From Planctomycetota bacterium (GTDB taxonomy: Bacteria; Planctomycetota; GCA-002687715), in NCBI GenBank assembly GCA_013213915.1, contig JABSRK010000038.1:1-17042 (forward strand): a DNA stretch of 17,042 nt, given 5' to 3'. The notes beneath the pieces were generated by a model, which searched no databases, was not told the origin of the DNA, and saw only the letters and a program-made list of their open reading frames with translations. The position numbers and the translations under genes are program-made. Shown here one piece after another: positions 1-7,737 of the stretch (positions are counted from its first letter, which is position 1; the number at the start of each line of letters is the position of its first letter).

Positions 1-98
1 CCTTCTTCTTGTCGCCGCCGTCCTTCTTCTTGTCGCCGCCGTCCTTCTTCTTGTCGCCGCCGTCCTTCTTCTTGTCGCCGCCGTCCTTCTTCTTGTCG
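1..98. repeat. Perfect 21-bp tandem repeat, about 4.7 copies, cut by window edge
   Basis: The unit ccttcttcttgtcgccgccg plus t is repeated exactly four times (1-21, 22-42, 43-63, 64-84), followed by a 14-bp partial copy (85-98). The unit is a multiple of three and in frame with the minus-strand gene, where each copy encodes DKKKDGG. The copies show no third-position drift, which points to recent expansion or slippage. The array probably continues beyond the left edge. Confidence 0.95.
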
Positions 99-2035
99 GA
101 GCGCGTCGGTTTCACCTCGATGACGGGTACGTCGAACGGCACGGCCCCGCTCTCGCCTATGCTCGCTCGCTTCTGCAATTCAATGGTGGCCTGCGCGGCT
201 TCCCGCTCGGTAGACATGAAAAGACCCGTCAACCCAACACTCAGCATGTAGGGCCCGAGATATCCGGTCGGTGAGTAGTACTCCGTGTAGTAGCCGTCAG
301 CGGTCCATCGAGAGCCACCCACCATCCCGAACAGATGCTGGGTGATGGTCTCGGTCTGCGGGAACGCGACCCAATCGACGAGGACACTCTCGGTCGGGGG
401 AAGGAACGACTGCGCGATCGGCACGCCGTTGTCACAAACGAACGCGATGAGCGCGGGCATGTCGAACCATCCGATGGCTGCCGTCGCGACGCCGGGGTCA
501 TCCCCTCGGAGGTGTGCGAGCAGCGGCTTGAACGCCTCGGACTCCCCAAGCGAGACGCCACCGGCCGCGAAATGATCGACGAGGTTCTTCGCCGACTGCG
601 GCCACAACGTCACGACGAGGTGCTCGTCAAGGAACACCCAACTCGGGCGCTGTGGCACCACCACGCCACGCGGACCCAGGGCGCCAAGCTCGACGACGCC
701 GATGGTGTGGCCGCGATGCTCGAAGCTGGAGACCGGAACGTCGAGGGCCCTCAGCGCTCGATCGACGATCTTCGCGACCTCGTCGCGTTCACGCACTTCG
801 ATGAACAACCCGACGTCCGGAATGAGCGCCTGCCCGGACCACCATCCTGCGACCGCAAGCTCGGGTCCGAACCGCGCGAGCACGTCGGTAACGGCGTTGG
901 CCCCGATCCTGTCTTCGAACGCGGCGAGCGCTTCCTCCATGTTCCGCGCGACGTCTGGGTCCATCTCGGTGAGCAGCGCGTTCGCCCACTTCCACGTTGC
1001 CGCAAGATCGATCTGTTGGGACGTGTACATCCCTGCCGTGTCGGGGACAAACTTGTGCGCCTTCAGCGGCGCATCGCAGTCCATCAGCTCGCGCATCGAA
1101 CCGTCGCCGATCTGCAGGAACAAGCGGTCGCGCAGCCCTTTGCCGTCCACTGACAATCCGTAACCGACCGCCTTGATAGCGTCGAACCCCGTCGCTTCCA
1201 TCATCTTCGCGACGCTCGGGTCGCCCGTCATGGTCGCGAACTCCTCCACCAGCCGGGGGACGTCCGCATACACGCTGAACACAGAACCCGAACGGCTGAC
1301 ACGCTTGCTGACACGCTGGAACCGCTCGGATGCCGCGAGGCTCCCCTCCTCGGTACCGCTCTTGATCCGCTTCACGATCCCCTCGAGCGTCGGACGATCC
1401 GTCGCGAGCAGCAACATGCGGTTGTGAAGCAGATACCACGCAGTGGGCGTGGAGGGCTTATCCGGGTCGGGGACGTAGCGCCGCACAGGTAACCCCGCAA
1501 CGGTGTCGTCGGTGAAGTGGCCATCGCCCCAAGCAAGCACGGCCTTCTCGAGGGCGTACATCAGCCGTTGCACGATCTCGATCTCGTTCTCGAACTCGAG
1601 CGTGAGCACGGCATTGGGGGTCGGCACGCCACCCGGCTTTCCACTGTCCGGCTGAATGAAGCCGCAGAACGCCACCGTCATCCGATAGCGAAGCAACTGC
1701 AACGTCTCGTCCATGGTGAGGCCGAGGTACTCCTTCACCTGTGGCTCAAAGCTCCCCAGGCCGGCCCCAAGGGCGGCCGCGAGGGGTTCGGCAAAGGTCG
1801 CCACCTCGGGCTCCGCGAGGAGGCTGGCCAGCGCCAGGGTCTCACCGGCGCGCGTGCAGGGGCCTCCATCGAGCGTGACCTGGAGGGCACAGGTGTCCGG
1901 AAGCAAGGACGGGAGATCGCGGACCGGGAAGGCAGGGACACCGGGCGAGACCTCCTCGGCGAGGAGAAAGCCGCCACCTCCGACGACGCCAGCGAGGACG
2001 GCAAAGACCAGGACAGAGCGCATGTTCATTCCCAT
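1..2035 (-). CDS. Secreted DUF3352-like protein with DKKKDGG repeat tail (partial, runs off left edge)
   Basis: An open minus-strand frame without a stop runs from 2035 to the window edge, giving at least 678 residues; the C-terminus is missing. The N-terminus is a signal peptide (MRSVLVFAVLAGVV followed by GGGGFLLAEE), so the product is probably exported. The body has the layout of DUF3352-type proteins: an opening SLLPDTCALQV stretch, repeated alpha/beta segments, and phrases such as DKPSTPTAWYLLHNRMLLLA. I assign that family by resemblance only, and the function is unknown. From about residue 647 the protein becomes the low-complexity repeat DKKKDGG, matching the 21-bp DNA repeat. Three in-frame ATGs at 2035, 2029 and 2023 are possible starts and no strong ribosome binding site decides between them. 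It lies 107 nt downstream of the VanZ gene on the same strand and may share its transcript. Confidence 0.8.
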   Translation of the reverse strand, partial: MGMNMRSVLVFAVLAGVVGGGGFLLAEEVSPGVPAFPVRDLPSLLPDTCALQVTLDGGPCTRAGETLALASLLAEPEVATFAEPLAAALGAGLGSFEPQVKEYLGLTMDETLQLLRYRMTVAFCGFIQPDSGKPGGVPTPNAVLTLEFENEIEIVQRLMYALEKAVLAWGDGHFTDDTVAGLPVRRYVPDPDKPSTPTAWYLLHNRMLLLATDRPTLEGIVKRIKSGTEEGSLAASERFQRVSKRVSRSGSVFSVYADVPRLVEEFATMTGDPSVAKMMEATGFDAIKAVGYGLSVDGKGLRDRLFLQIGDGSMRELMDCDAPLKAHKFVPDTAGMYTSQQIDLAATWKWANALLTEMDPDVARNMEEALAAFEDRIGANAVTDVLARFGPELAVAGWWSGQALIPDVGLFIEVRERDEVAKIVDRALRALDVPVSSFEHRGHTIGVVELGALGPRGVVVPQRPSWVFLDEHLVVTLWPQSAKNLVDHFAAGGVSLGESEAFKPLLAHLRGDDPGVATAAIGWFDMPALIAFVCDNGVPIAQSFLPPTESVLVDWVAFPQTETITQHLFGMVGGSRWTADGYYTEYYSPTGYLGPYMLSVGLTGLFMSTEREAAQATIELQKRASIGESGAVPFDVPVIEVKPTRSDKKKDGGDKKKDGGDKKKDGGDKKKDGGDKKK

Positions 2036-2142
2036 AACCTATTGTGAAAAAAGGCTTTAGGATAATTTCCGTCCCGAGCAGGGGGCTGGCCGGGAGGGAC
2101 GAGACGCTCATGGAATACGCAATCTGGACGAGGGATTCCCGA

Positions 2143-2655
2143 TTATCCCCATATCCGCTCGAGGATCGTGTGAAAGAGCCGGTCGAGGGGGAAGCGGGCG
2201 CACCACCCGTAGATCGCGACGGCGATGGCGCCCGACAGGACGACCAGCGCGGTCACCCATCCCCGCGGGCGGCCCGGACCCGAGCCCGGCCAGACCAGGA
2301 CGAGCAGGCCTCCGAGGATGTCAGCAAGGACGTCCAGGACGCTGCAGACCCGACCGGGAACCCAGAACTGGTGCGCCTCGTCGATGACCGCCCAGAGGGT
2401 GATGAAGACGGCTATCGCCGCGCCCGTCCGCGTCCTCAACCCCGGCCACGCTTCTCCCGGCGACAGACCACGTCCTCGCGCTCCCACCAAGGCGCGGAGC
2501 AGGAGGAACGCGAGGACGGAATTGGCGACGACGTGGCCGAAATTGCCCGAAGGTCCCGGAAGCTCGCTCAGAAAGCCGTCCCCCGGCTGCGCCGAGAGGG
2601 CCCAGAGGGCGGCGACCTCAGCGGCCGCGGTGAGCGCATACGCCCACCGCGGCAC
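2143..2655 (-). CDS. VanZ-like family integral membrane protein
   Basis: The product is a small membrane protein of 170 residues with four probable hydrophobic segments: near the N-terminus, at FGHVVANSVLAFLLLRAL, at AAIAVFITLWAVIDEAHQF, and at WVTALVVLSGAIAVAIYGW. The VanZ family hallmarks are present: an early SAQPGD loop, GHVVANSVLAF, and the IDEAHQFWVPGRVCSVLDVL block with the DE-H-Q, GR and D-L-N/D-x-xG pattern. VanZ of enterococci affects teicoplanin resistance, but most family members have no known role. I chose the GTG at 2655, which lies 15 nt after the sigma factor stop. The ATG at 2742 would overlap the sigma gene by 73 nt and add residues unlike the family. The tight spacing suggests co-transcription with the sigma gene under the same leader. 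Confidence 0.8.
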   Translation of the reverse strand: MPRWAYALTAAAEVAALWALSAQPGDGFLSELPGPSGNFGHVVANSVLAFLLLRALVGARGRGLSPGEAWPGLRTRTGAAIAVFITLWAVIDEAHQFWVPGRVCSVLDVLADILGGLLVLVWPGSGPGRPRGWVTALVVLSGAIAVAIYGWCARFPLDRLFHTILERIWG

Positions 2656-2669
2656 CCGCGTGATGAGGA

Positions 2670-3506
2670 TCAGCAGAGGATGCCCCGCCGACGAGCGATG
2701 CGCTCCTTCAGGCGGGCGATCACGTTCGAGTGGATCTGGCAAACGCGCGACTCGGTGAGGTCGAGGATCCGACCGATCTCCTTCATGGTCAGTCCCTCGT
2801 AGTAATACAGGATGATGATGCGCTTCTCCTTCTGGGAGAGATGACGCGTCAGCACTTCGAGGGCATCACGCCGGTTGAGGCACTCAAGGGGCGATTCCGT
2901 GCGGCGATCCGCGATGACGTCCGACTTCTCCATGCCGCCGTCCGACTGCGAATCGTCGAACTTGTCCGAGAGGCTGTAGATGGTGACGGGGTTGGCCTCG
3001 TCGGTCATCGCCTTGAACTCCTCGACCGTGATCTCGAGCTCCTCAGCCATCTCAAGTTCCGTGGGCTCGCGGCCGAAGCGGGCCTCCAGTGTCTTGCAAG
3101 CCCGGGAGATCTTGTTGGCTTTCAACCGCACGAGGCGGGGAACCCAGTCCTGGCTCCGCAACTCATCGAGAATCGAGCCACGCACGCGGGTCGTGCAGTA
3201 GGTCTTGAACTTGATCCCGCGAGTGAGATCGAAACCGTCGATGGCGTCCATGAGGCCGAAGAAGCCGGCGGACGTCAGATCATCGAGTTCGATGCTGCGG
3301 GGCAACGTCGAGAGGAGACGCTCGCCGATGTAGCGAACGAGCGGGTAATAGCGCTCGATCAGCTTGTTGCGGAGCAGAGGGTCTCGGGTCTGCTTGTAGT
3401 CGACCCAGAGTTTCTCGATCTCGGGCGGTTCGCCGAAGCCCATCGTGCCTTGCCGTGCCTTCTCACCCGTTGCCTGCTTTCCAACCTTCAACCTCGTCGC
3501 CATCAT
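2670..3506 (-). CDS. FliA/WhiG-family RNA polymerase sigma factor
   Basis: This 278-residue protein directs RNA polymerase to alternative promoters. Sigma region 2 lies at about residues 48-118 (LIERYYPLVRYI, DDLTSAGFFGLMDAIDGFD, FKTYCTTRVRGSILDELRSQ). Region 3 is at about 122-170, and region 4 at about 218-270 (LSQKEKRIIILYYYEGLT, MKEIGRILDLTESRVCQIHS). The RVRGSILDELRSQDWVPR block is typical of the sigma-28 FliA/WhiG group. The start ATG at 3506 has GGAGG six nt upstream; the ATG at 3503 is also possible. An upstream in-frame ATG at 3578 has no such site. No flagellar or chemotaxis gene is nearby, so the regulon could concern development or surface structures; that is inference. The gene sits behind a c-di-GMP riboswitch and is followed closely by the VanZ gene. 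Confidence 0.93.
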   Translation of the reverse strand: MMATRLKVGKQATGEKARQGTMGFGEPPEIEKLWVDYKQTRDPLLRNKLIERYYPLVRYIGERLLSTLPRSIELDDLTSAGFFGLMDAIDGFDLTRGIKFKTYCTTRVRGSILDELRSQDWVPRLVRLKANKISRACKTLEARFGREPTELEMAEELEITVEEFKAMTDEANPVTIYSLSDKFDDSQSDGGMEKSDVIADRRTESPLECLNRRDALEVLTRHLSQKEKRIIILYYYEGLTMKEIGRILDLTESRVCQIHSNVIARLKERIARRRGILC

Positions 3507-3508
3507 GA

Positions 3509-3550
3509 CCTGCCTCCAGTTGTTCTCATTTCCGAGAGCCGGGAGCCAGG
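3509..3550 (-). promoter_or_regulatory. Possible helix sequestering the sigma gene ribosome binding site
   Basis: On the minus strand the stretch at 3550-3542 (CCTGGCTCC) can pair with 3517-3509 (GGAGGCAGG), which contains the GGAGG ribosome binding site of the sigma gene at 3517-3513. Eight of nine positions pair, with one central G-G mismatch. Such a helix could be the expression platform of the riboswitch upstream, working on translation. Alternative pairings were not computed, so this is a proposal only. Confidence 0.35.
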
Positions 3551-3644
3551 CGAGCGAGAGTTGGTTGGGGGCGTTCAAACGACGAACGGCCGACCTTCCC
3601 TGCGCTACACATGGGAAGTCGACCGCGTACGATCGGCTCTCCCT

Positions 3645-3751
3645 GCTTCGGTAGCCAGGCTGCCTTTCCGCCGCTCCCAGCGAGCAACGATGAAGGTCCT
3701 TGGCTTTGCGTCCCGGCCTCTCGACCGGTTTGCCCTTTCGTGCAGCGAAGC
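3645..3751 (-). ncRNA. Cyclic di-GMP class I (GEMM-I) riboswitch
   Basis: Read on the minus strand, the leader of the sigma gene contains all conserved blocks of the GEMM-I aptamer in order. P1 is closed by GCTTCG (3751-3746) pairing with CGAAGC (3650-3645). The junction GGGCAAACC lies at 3735-3727. P2 is CCGGTC, the GNRA loop GAGA, then GGCCGG (3728-3713). The block ACGCAAAGCC (3711-3702) is followed by a variable P3, and the 3' block AGCCTGGCTACCG lies at 3661-3649. The middle G of GGGCAAACC (3734) corresponds to the ligand-contacting G20 of the Vibrio Vc2 aptamer. A G there predicts c-di-GMP binding, whereas cGAMP-binding variants have A. The only downstream gene on this strand is the FliA/WhiG sigma gene. 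I did not determine whether it is an on or an off switch. Confidence 0.92.
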
Positions 3752-3811
3752 CACACCAGCTTGCGCCGGTGCTGAATTGTCAGAACGCCCGCATGCGGAC
3801 GGTCCACGGGA

Positions 3812-3840
3812 AAACTATCCCCCGCGTTGGTCAGAGTCAA
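3812..3840 (-). promoter_or_regulatory. Candidate sigma-70-type promoter for the riboswitch-sigma factor transcript
   Basis: On the minus strand TTGACT (3840-3835) is followed after exactly 17 nt by TAGTTT (3817-3812). The first matches five of six -35 consensus bases and the second matches the first two and last bases of the -10 box. Transcription would start near 3805, about 54 nt before the aptamer and about 300 nt before the sigma ATG. The position fits well, but the -10 match is modest. Confidence 0.5.
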
Positions 3841-3875
3841 AGCATTCCCAGCTTTTTTCCCCCCAAGCAACGCCC

Positions 3876-3899
3876 AAAAGCTCCGCCAGCGCAGAGCTT
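3876..3899 (-). terminator. Candidate intrinsic terminator after the FHA-CAP gene
   Basis: On the minus strand AAGCTCTGC, loop GCTG and GCGGAGCTT form a nine-base-pair stem with one T-G pair (3899-3878), and the 3' arm runs into a short run of four T. It lies about 94 nt past the stop of the FHA-CAP gene and just ahead of the candidate promoter for the sigma transcript, a sensible place to end transcription. The T run is short, so the call is tentative. Confidence 0.45.
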
Positions 3900-3992
3900 A
3901 TGGAGTGGGGCCGTCCACGTTTACGCAACATGTCGGAGTTGGATACACGACGGTCTACCAGATGTCGTGGCTCCCCCCGGTGGACATCCGAC

Positions 3993-6896
3993 CTACTTAC
4001 CCCGACGCTCCGGAGGCTTGGACCGGCCAGTCCCGAAGTTCTGCGTCCAGTGGCTGCCCTCCGCAGACCGGCCTGCGCCCAGATGGGTCCAGCGCCGTCC
4101 GAGGATGTTCCGGTGGTGCCCTGAGGAGTTGCACCACTGGCGAACGACCGCCCGACCGCCTGCACGGCCACGGGCGATGTTCTCCGAGACCGACCCACCC
4201 CAACCCGCCAATCGAGCACGCTGGCCGGGCGATTGCCGCCCGGGCGTGGGCGACTTGTGGTCGAAGTAGCCCTTGTCCTTCATCTCCTGGCTGTGCCCGC
4301 GGGCCGCCTTGACGAGCGCCTCGTGGCCCATGACGGCCCGCAGCCCCATCATGACGCGGTAGTCGTTGGTGGCCCGGTAGCACTCCCGCTCGGGCTCCGT
4401 CAGCACGGCAGTCTTGAGCAGGTCGTCATTGTGCGCCTGCACCGCTACCCAGTGTTCGACGATGCCTTTGCCACCGTCGTAGCGGCGCATGTCCACCCGT
4501 CCATCGACCAGGGCAAGCAGCCGTTCAGGACCGGGGATCGTCTCACCCAGGGACTCGAGGCCAGAGGTGGCGGCCACTGCGTCCTGATGCAGGCCCTGGA
4601 GGTCCTCGTCATGGGCCAGCAGCCAGCTACTCGGCGTCGCCCAGATCTCCCGGACACGGGCCACCAGATCCTTGACCTGGGCCTTCACCACCGACGACGG
4701 GTTCGGATACGGGTAGCGTTTGGAATCGTAGATGAGGGCGAGCGCCGCCGCGCGATGGCGCTGGAGTTCGCCGAACAGATGCTGGCGGAGCAGGGCGACC
4801 CGCTTCTTTCGAAGTGCCGGCAACGACTCAAGGCGCTTGGCGAAGCCGTCGAGGCGGGAGTGGAACGCCTTTTTCAGACGCTGTTCGCCACGCGGTCCGA
4901 GTCCTCGGAGCTCAGTCGCCGCGTTCTGCCAGGCGCCGGGGATGGCATCGACGACCTGCCTTTCCAGGTCGTCAAGCCGCGCGATCAGAACGGCCTCGTC
5001 GCGCTCCTCGGTGGTCAGCAAGCGCGCGTCGTGCAGATGGAAACCCCCGACCGGGATCTCCTTCATGCCACGTGCCTCGACGACGATCTCGTCCATGCGA
5101 CGGCGCAGGGACGGCTCCTTGTCGAACCGACGCGCCAAGATGCGTAGCGCCGCCTCCGGCGCCCCCAGATCGAGGAGTACCGTCGCCGCCTCAACCGACG
5201 GCAGTCCGTCGAGTCCCGAACGGATGACAAGACGCTCGAACCGCTCGGCGGTCATGCGTGCCCAGTCCCACAGGACCGTGGCCCCTGGGCCGACGGACAC
5301 CGTGACCAGATCCCGCGTCGCGTCGGTAACGTTGCCTTGCACCGTGCGACCGACCTTGATGCCCCGAAACGCGCCGGGCTGCGCCTTCACCTTGGCGATC
5401 ACCGCGTCCACCGCCGCGGCCATGCCGCGAACGCGCTCCAGCCGACGCTCGAGACGCTGGCGCTCGCTGCGGTCTGTCACGTGTTTCAGGACTTCCTCGA
5501 ACGCCTGAATCGACGCGGCGAAGCGACGGCGGCCCACGAGCCCCTCGGCTCTCGAGAGCGCCTTCAGCAAGTCGGGAGCCGGCGTTGGCGCGACCGACGG
5601 TTCGCCTTCGACGATGCCGGTTGCGACCCCAGGCCTCGCGGATACCCGCGCGATGTCGGCCTCCAGCAGAGCACGCCGCGCGCGGACCTCGCCTTCGTGC
5701 GCGGTCCCCGTGAACGGCGCCACGGCAGCTCTGAGACGCGCGAGCACATCGTTCGCCGACTTGCTCTTGATCTCGAGGAGCAGATCACCGAACCGACGAC
5801 GGGCGTCAAGCTCGATCAGGTCGCGTAGGCTCTGCAACTTCTCGCGAGCGCTGCCAAACGCCCGGCCCGACGCCTCGGCACGGGCAATCGTGCCAAGTGC
5901 GGGACCGAACGCCCGGGACCGCATGAGCGCTATCGCCTCGACACGCACACCGGCGACGAACGCCGACGACCTCTCGTCGAATAACCGTTGAGCCTCGGCG
6001 ATCTTCGCGTCGACGTCCGCGCGGGATACGGCGGGGTCGTATCGCGCTCCGATGGCGATCAGGCGGCGCTGGAGCAGGGCGAAGGTACCCAGCGTTCGGT
6101 CATCCAGTGCTCGTGAAAGCGCCGACAGTCCCTCACGACGCTGCTTCAAACGGCCCTCGAGCACGCCAATGAGCCCTTCGGCGCGCTGGGCAGCCGGCGT
6201 TTCTGGGTAGGACCTCTGCAAGCGATTGAGTTTCCCGAGGGCACCGCTGATGTCCCCGTTCGCCTCCAGCGCACGGGCCTCCCGCTCAAACACGGCTGCG
6301 GAAGCCGCTTCGTCCTCGCCGCCGAGGCCGACCACGATGGTGATGAGCACCCCCACCCCGACGACGAGCAGAATCGTCGGTAGGTAGTTGTTGTTGGACC
6401 TGCGCCGCGGAGAACCGGGTTCAGGCTCAACAGCGGGCGCGTCGAGGGGCACCCGCGTCGTCGCCGCAGCGGGAAGCTCTTTCACTCGGCGCCGCTTTCG
6501 GGGAACGACGCTTGCCTCCGCGGATCGAGGGGAGGGTCTCTGCTTCGCGGCTCGCGGCACCGGCGGGACAGCCGCAATGGAGGCGGCCGCAGGCGACGGG
6601 GCTGCGGACGTCAGCCGCAATTCCGTTCCCCCCATGCTCGCCACATCACCCGGACGCAGGATGATCTGAGAAATCTCGCGGCCGTTGACCTTGGTGCCGT
6701 TGCTGCTGCCGAGGTCAGTGACCTTCACCCCGCCGTTGACGGGCTCGAGGCGACAGTGGAGGCGGCTAACCTTGTGGTCGTCGAGTCGGAGATCCGCCTC
6801 ATCGCCTCGGCCGAGGACAATACGCCCGTGCAGCGGGAAGCGGCGAACCGTCTGCCCGCTCCTGATCTCCAGTTCAGGGTAGGTCTGGGGAGACAT
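3993..6896 (-). CDS. FHA domain - transmembrane - CAP (SCP-like) domain fusion protein
   Basis: This 967-residue protein joins a cytoplasmic phosphothreonine-binding FHA domain to an extracytoplasmic CAP domain. The FHA domain spans about residues 24-92, with the typical GRGDEADLRL, VSRLHCRL and LGSSNGTKVNG motifs. A Pro/Ala/Arg-rich linker follows, then one membrane segment at about 172-191 (LPTILLVVGVGVLITIVVG). Residues 195-800 are helical, Arg/Glu/Ala-rich and probably coiled-coil or TPR-like (EREARALEANGDISGALGKL). The C-terminal CAP domain (about 838-955) shows NDYRVMMGLRAV, ARGHSQEMKDKGYFDH, SENIARG, GHHRNIL and WTQNFG. The usual CAP cavity residues are visible as His868, Glu905 and a His at 927/928. 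I chose the ATG at 6896 because the reading-frame extension to a TTG at 6968 adds nothing FHA-like. No kinase or phosphatase partner lies next to it. Confidence 0.88.
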   Translation of the reverse strand: MSPQTYPELEIRSGQTVRRFPLHGRIVLGRGDEADLRLDDHKVSRLHCRLEPVNGGVKVTDLGSSNGTKVNGREISQIILRPGDVASMGGTELRLTSAAPSPAAASIAAVPPVPRAAKQRPSPRSAEASVVPRKRRRVKELPAAATTRVPLDAPAVEPEPGSPRRRSNNNYLPTILLVVGVGVLITIVVGLGGEDEAASAAVFEREARALEANGDISGALGKLNRLQRSYPETPAAQRAEGLIGVLEGRLKQRREGLSALSRALDDRTLGTFALLQRRLIAIGARYDPAVSRADVDAKIAEAQRLFDERSSAFVAGVRVEAIALMRSRAFGPALGTIARAEASGRAFGSAREKLQSLRDLIELDARRRFGDLLLEIKSKSANDVLARLRAAVAPFTGTAHEGEVRARRALLEADIARVSARPGVATGIVEGEPSVAPTPAPDLLKALSRAEGLVGRRRFAASIQAFEEVLKHVTDRSERQRLERRLERVRGMAAAVDAVIAKVKAQPGAFRGIKVGRTVQGNVTDATRDLVTVSVGPGATVLWDWARMTAERFERLVIRSGLDGLPSVEAATVLLDLGAPEAALRILARRFDKEPSLRRRMDEIVVEARGMKEIPVGGFHLHDARLLTTEERDEAVLIARLDDLERQVVDAIPGAWQNAATELRGLGPRGEQRLKKAFHSRLDGFAKRLESLPALRKKRVALLRQHLFGELQRHRAAALALIYDSKRYPYPNPSSVVKAQVKDLVARVREIWATPSSWLLAHDEDLQGLHQDAVAATSGLESLGETIPGPERLLALVDGRVDMRRYDGGKGIVEHWVAVQAHNDDLLKTAVLTEPERECYRATNDYRVMMGLRAVMGHEALVKAARGHSQEMKDKGYFDHKSPTPGRQSPGQRARLAGWGGSVSENIARGRAGGRAVVRQWCNSSGHHRNILGRRWTHLGAGRSAEGSHWTQNFGTGRSKPPERRGK

Positions 6897-7032
6897 ATGT
6901 GTCCCGTAGAGCAAGATCCGGGCCCGACAGCTGCTGCCGCGGGCACGCCGGAAAGTCCGCAATGTCAACGAGTTCCCTGAGAGTTTACGGGATCACCCAT
7001 CGGGATGTCCCCCCTGCGGCGTAAGGTGTCCC

Positions 7033-7578
7033 TTACAGACCCGGCGCTGGAGACACCGCAAATTGCAGGAAGAGGTGATACACGAGCAGGGAGGAGTAGA
7101 AACCGAAAAGCGCCCACATAGCGGGTCGGACGCAATGGAAGGTCTTGTGCATCATCAGGAAAAGAACGCAGAAGGCGACGACCACCGCCTTGCTGAAGAT
7201 GAACCAGCCCGTCCCCTGCTCCATGAGGAATCGAGCGATGGGGTTGGCTTCGGTGCCCCCCGTCCCCAGGTAGTCGAGGGTGAACCACGCGTCGAAGATG
7301 TTGAGCACGAGGATCGCCCCCGCGAGGGCCAGATCGCCAGGGCGATACCGATCAACGTAGACGTTTCGGGTCTCCCCCTGCCTACGCCCCCGAAGCCGGT
7401 GCCCCCGCAGCATGTAGCTGCTGAACAGGCGAGTGCCAGAAACGCGCCGATCCACCTGGACCCGGCGCTCCACGTACGGCCAGGTGCCGTACGGACCGAG
7501 ACGCCCCCTCGCCAGAGAGTCGTCGAACTGCGCTGCCGGCGGCGTGGCGCCGACTTCATCGGGGGTTTTCGGGCTCAT
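7033..7578 (-). CDS. DUF5658-like integral membrane protein
   Basis: This 181-residue protein has a polar, Arg-rich N-terminal half of about 80 residues and three hydrophobic segments: LALAGAILVLNIFDAWFTLD, GWFIFSKAVVVAFCVLFLMM, and AMWALFGFYSSLLVYHLFLQ. The combination of NIFDAWFTLDYL, GTGGTEANPIARFLME and a Lys in the second segment (FSKAVVV) matches the general pattern of DUF5658 proteins (N-x-x-D-x-x-x-T, then G-x-x-E-x-N-P). I rely on memory of that pattern. The function is unknown. The start ATG at 7578 is preceded by AGGTGAGGGAAG, a good ribosome binding site. The gene points away from the receiver-GGDEF gene, with a 159-nt shared upstream region, and its stop lies 136 nt before the FHA-CAP start on the same strand. 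Confidence 0.75.
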   Translation of the reverse strand: MSPKTPDEVGATPPAAQFDDSLARGRLGPYGTWPYVERRVQVDRRVSGTRLFSSYMLRGHRLRGRRQGETRNVYVDRYRPGDLALAGAILVLNIFDAWFTLDYLGTGGTEANPIARFLMEQGTGWFIFSKAVVVAFCVLFLMMHKTFHCVRPAMWALFGFYSSLLVYHLFLQFAVSPAPGL

Positions 7579-7737
7579 CTTCCCTCACCTCTATCGACAT
7601 GGAATTCGACCGGACGGAGCAATGGGTTGAGATTCATGCCCCTGAGGGTCGAAAAAGGGGACGCGGGGCGCTGGCGATGCCAGAGCGCGCACGTTCAAAT
7701 GGGCCTGACAGCGGGGATCCCGGAGGAGAAGTGAAGG

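Noticed and set aside
1..98. CRISPR array
   Set aside because: The repeats are adjacent with no spacers and are in frame with a protein-coding gene.
9..251. Plus-strand open frame with SPPSFFL repeats
   Set aside because: It is the reverse reading of the 21-bp repeats in the minus-strand DUF3352-like gene; no ribosome binding site or family resemblance.
335..1153. 272-codon plus-strand open frame
   Set aside because: Arg/His-rich composition typical of an antisense shadow; the minus strand has a coherent exported protein across it.
2730..4124. 464-codon plus-strand open frame
   Set aside because: It runs antisense to the sigma factor gene and through the riboswitch, and its translation matches no fold.
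6963..6968. Perfect TTGACA -35 box upstream of the FHA-CAP gene (minus strand)
   Set aside because: No acceptable -10 box lies 16-18 nt downstream.
7021..7036. Hairpin GTAAGG-TGTC-CCTTAC over the stop codon of the DUF5658-like gene
   Set aside because: The stem is only six base pairs and is not followed by a T run, so it does not qualify as a terminator.
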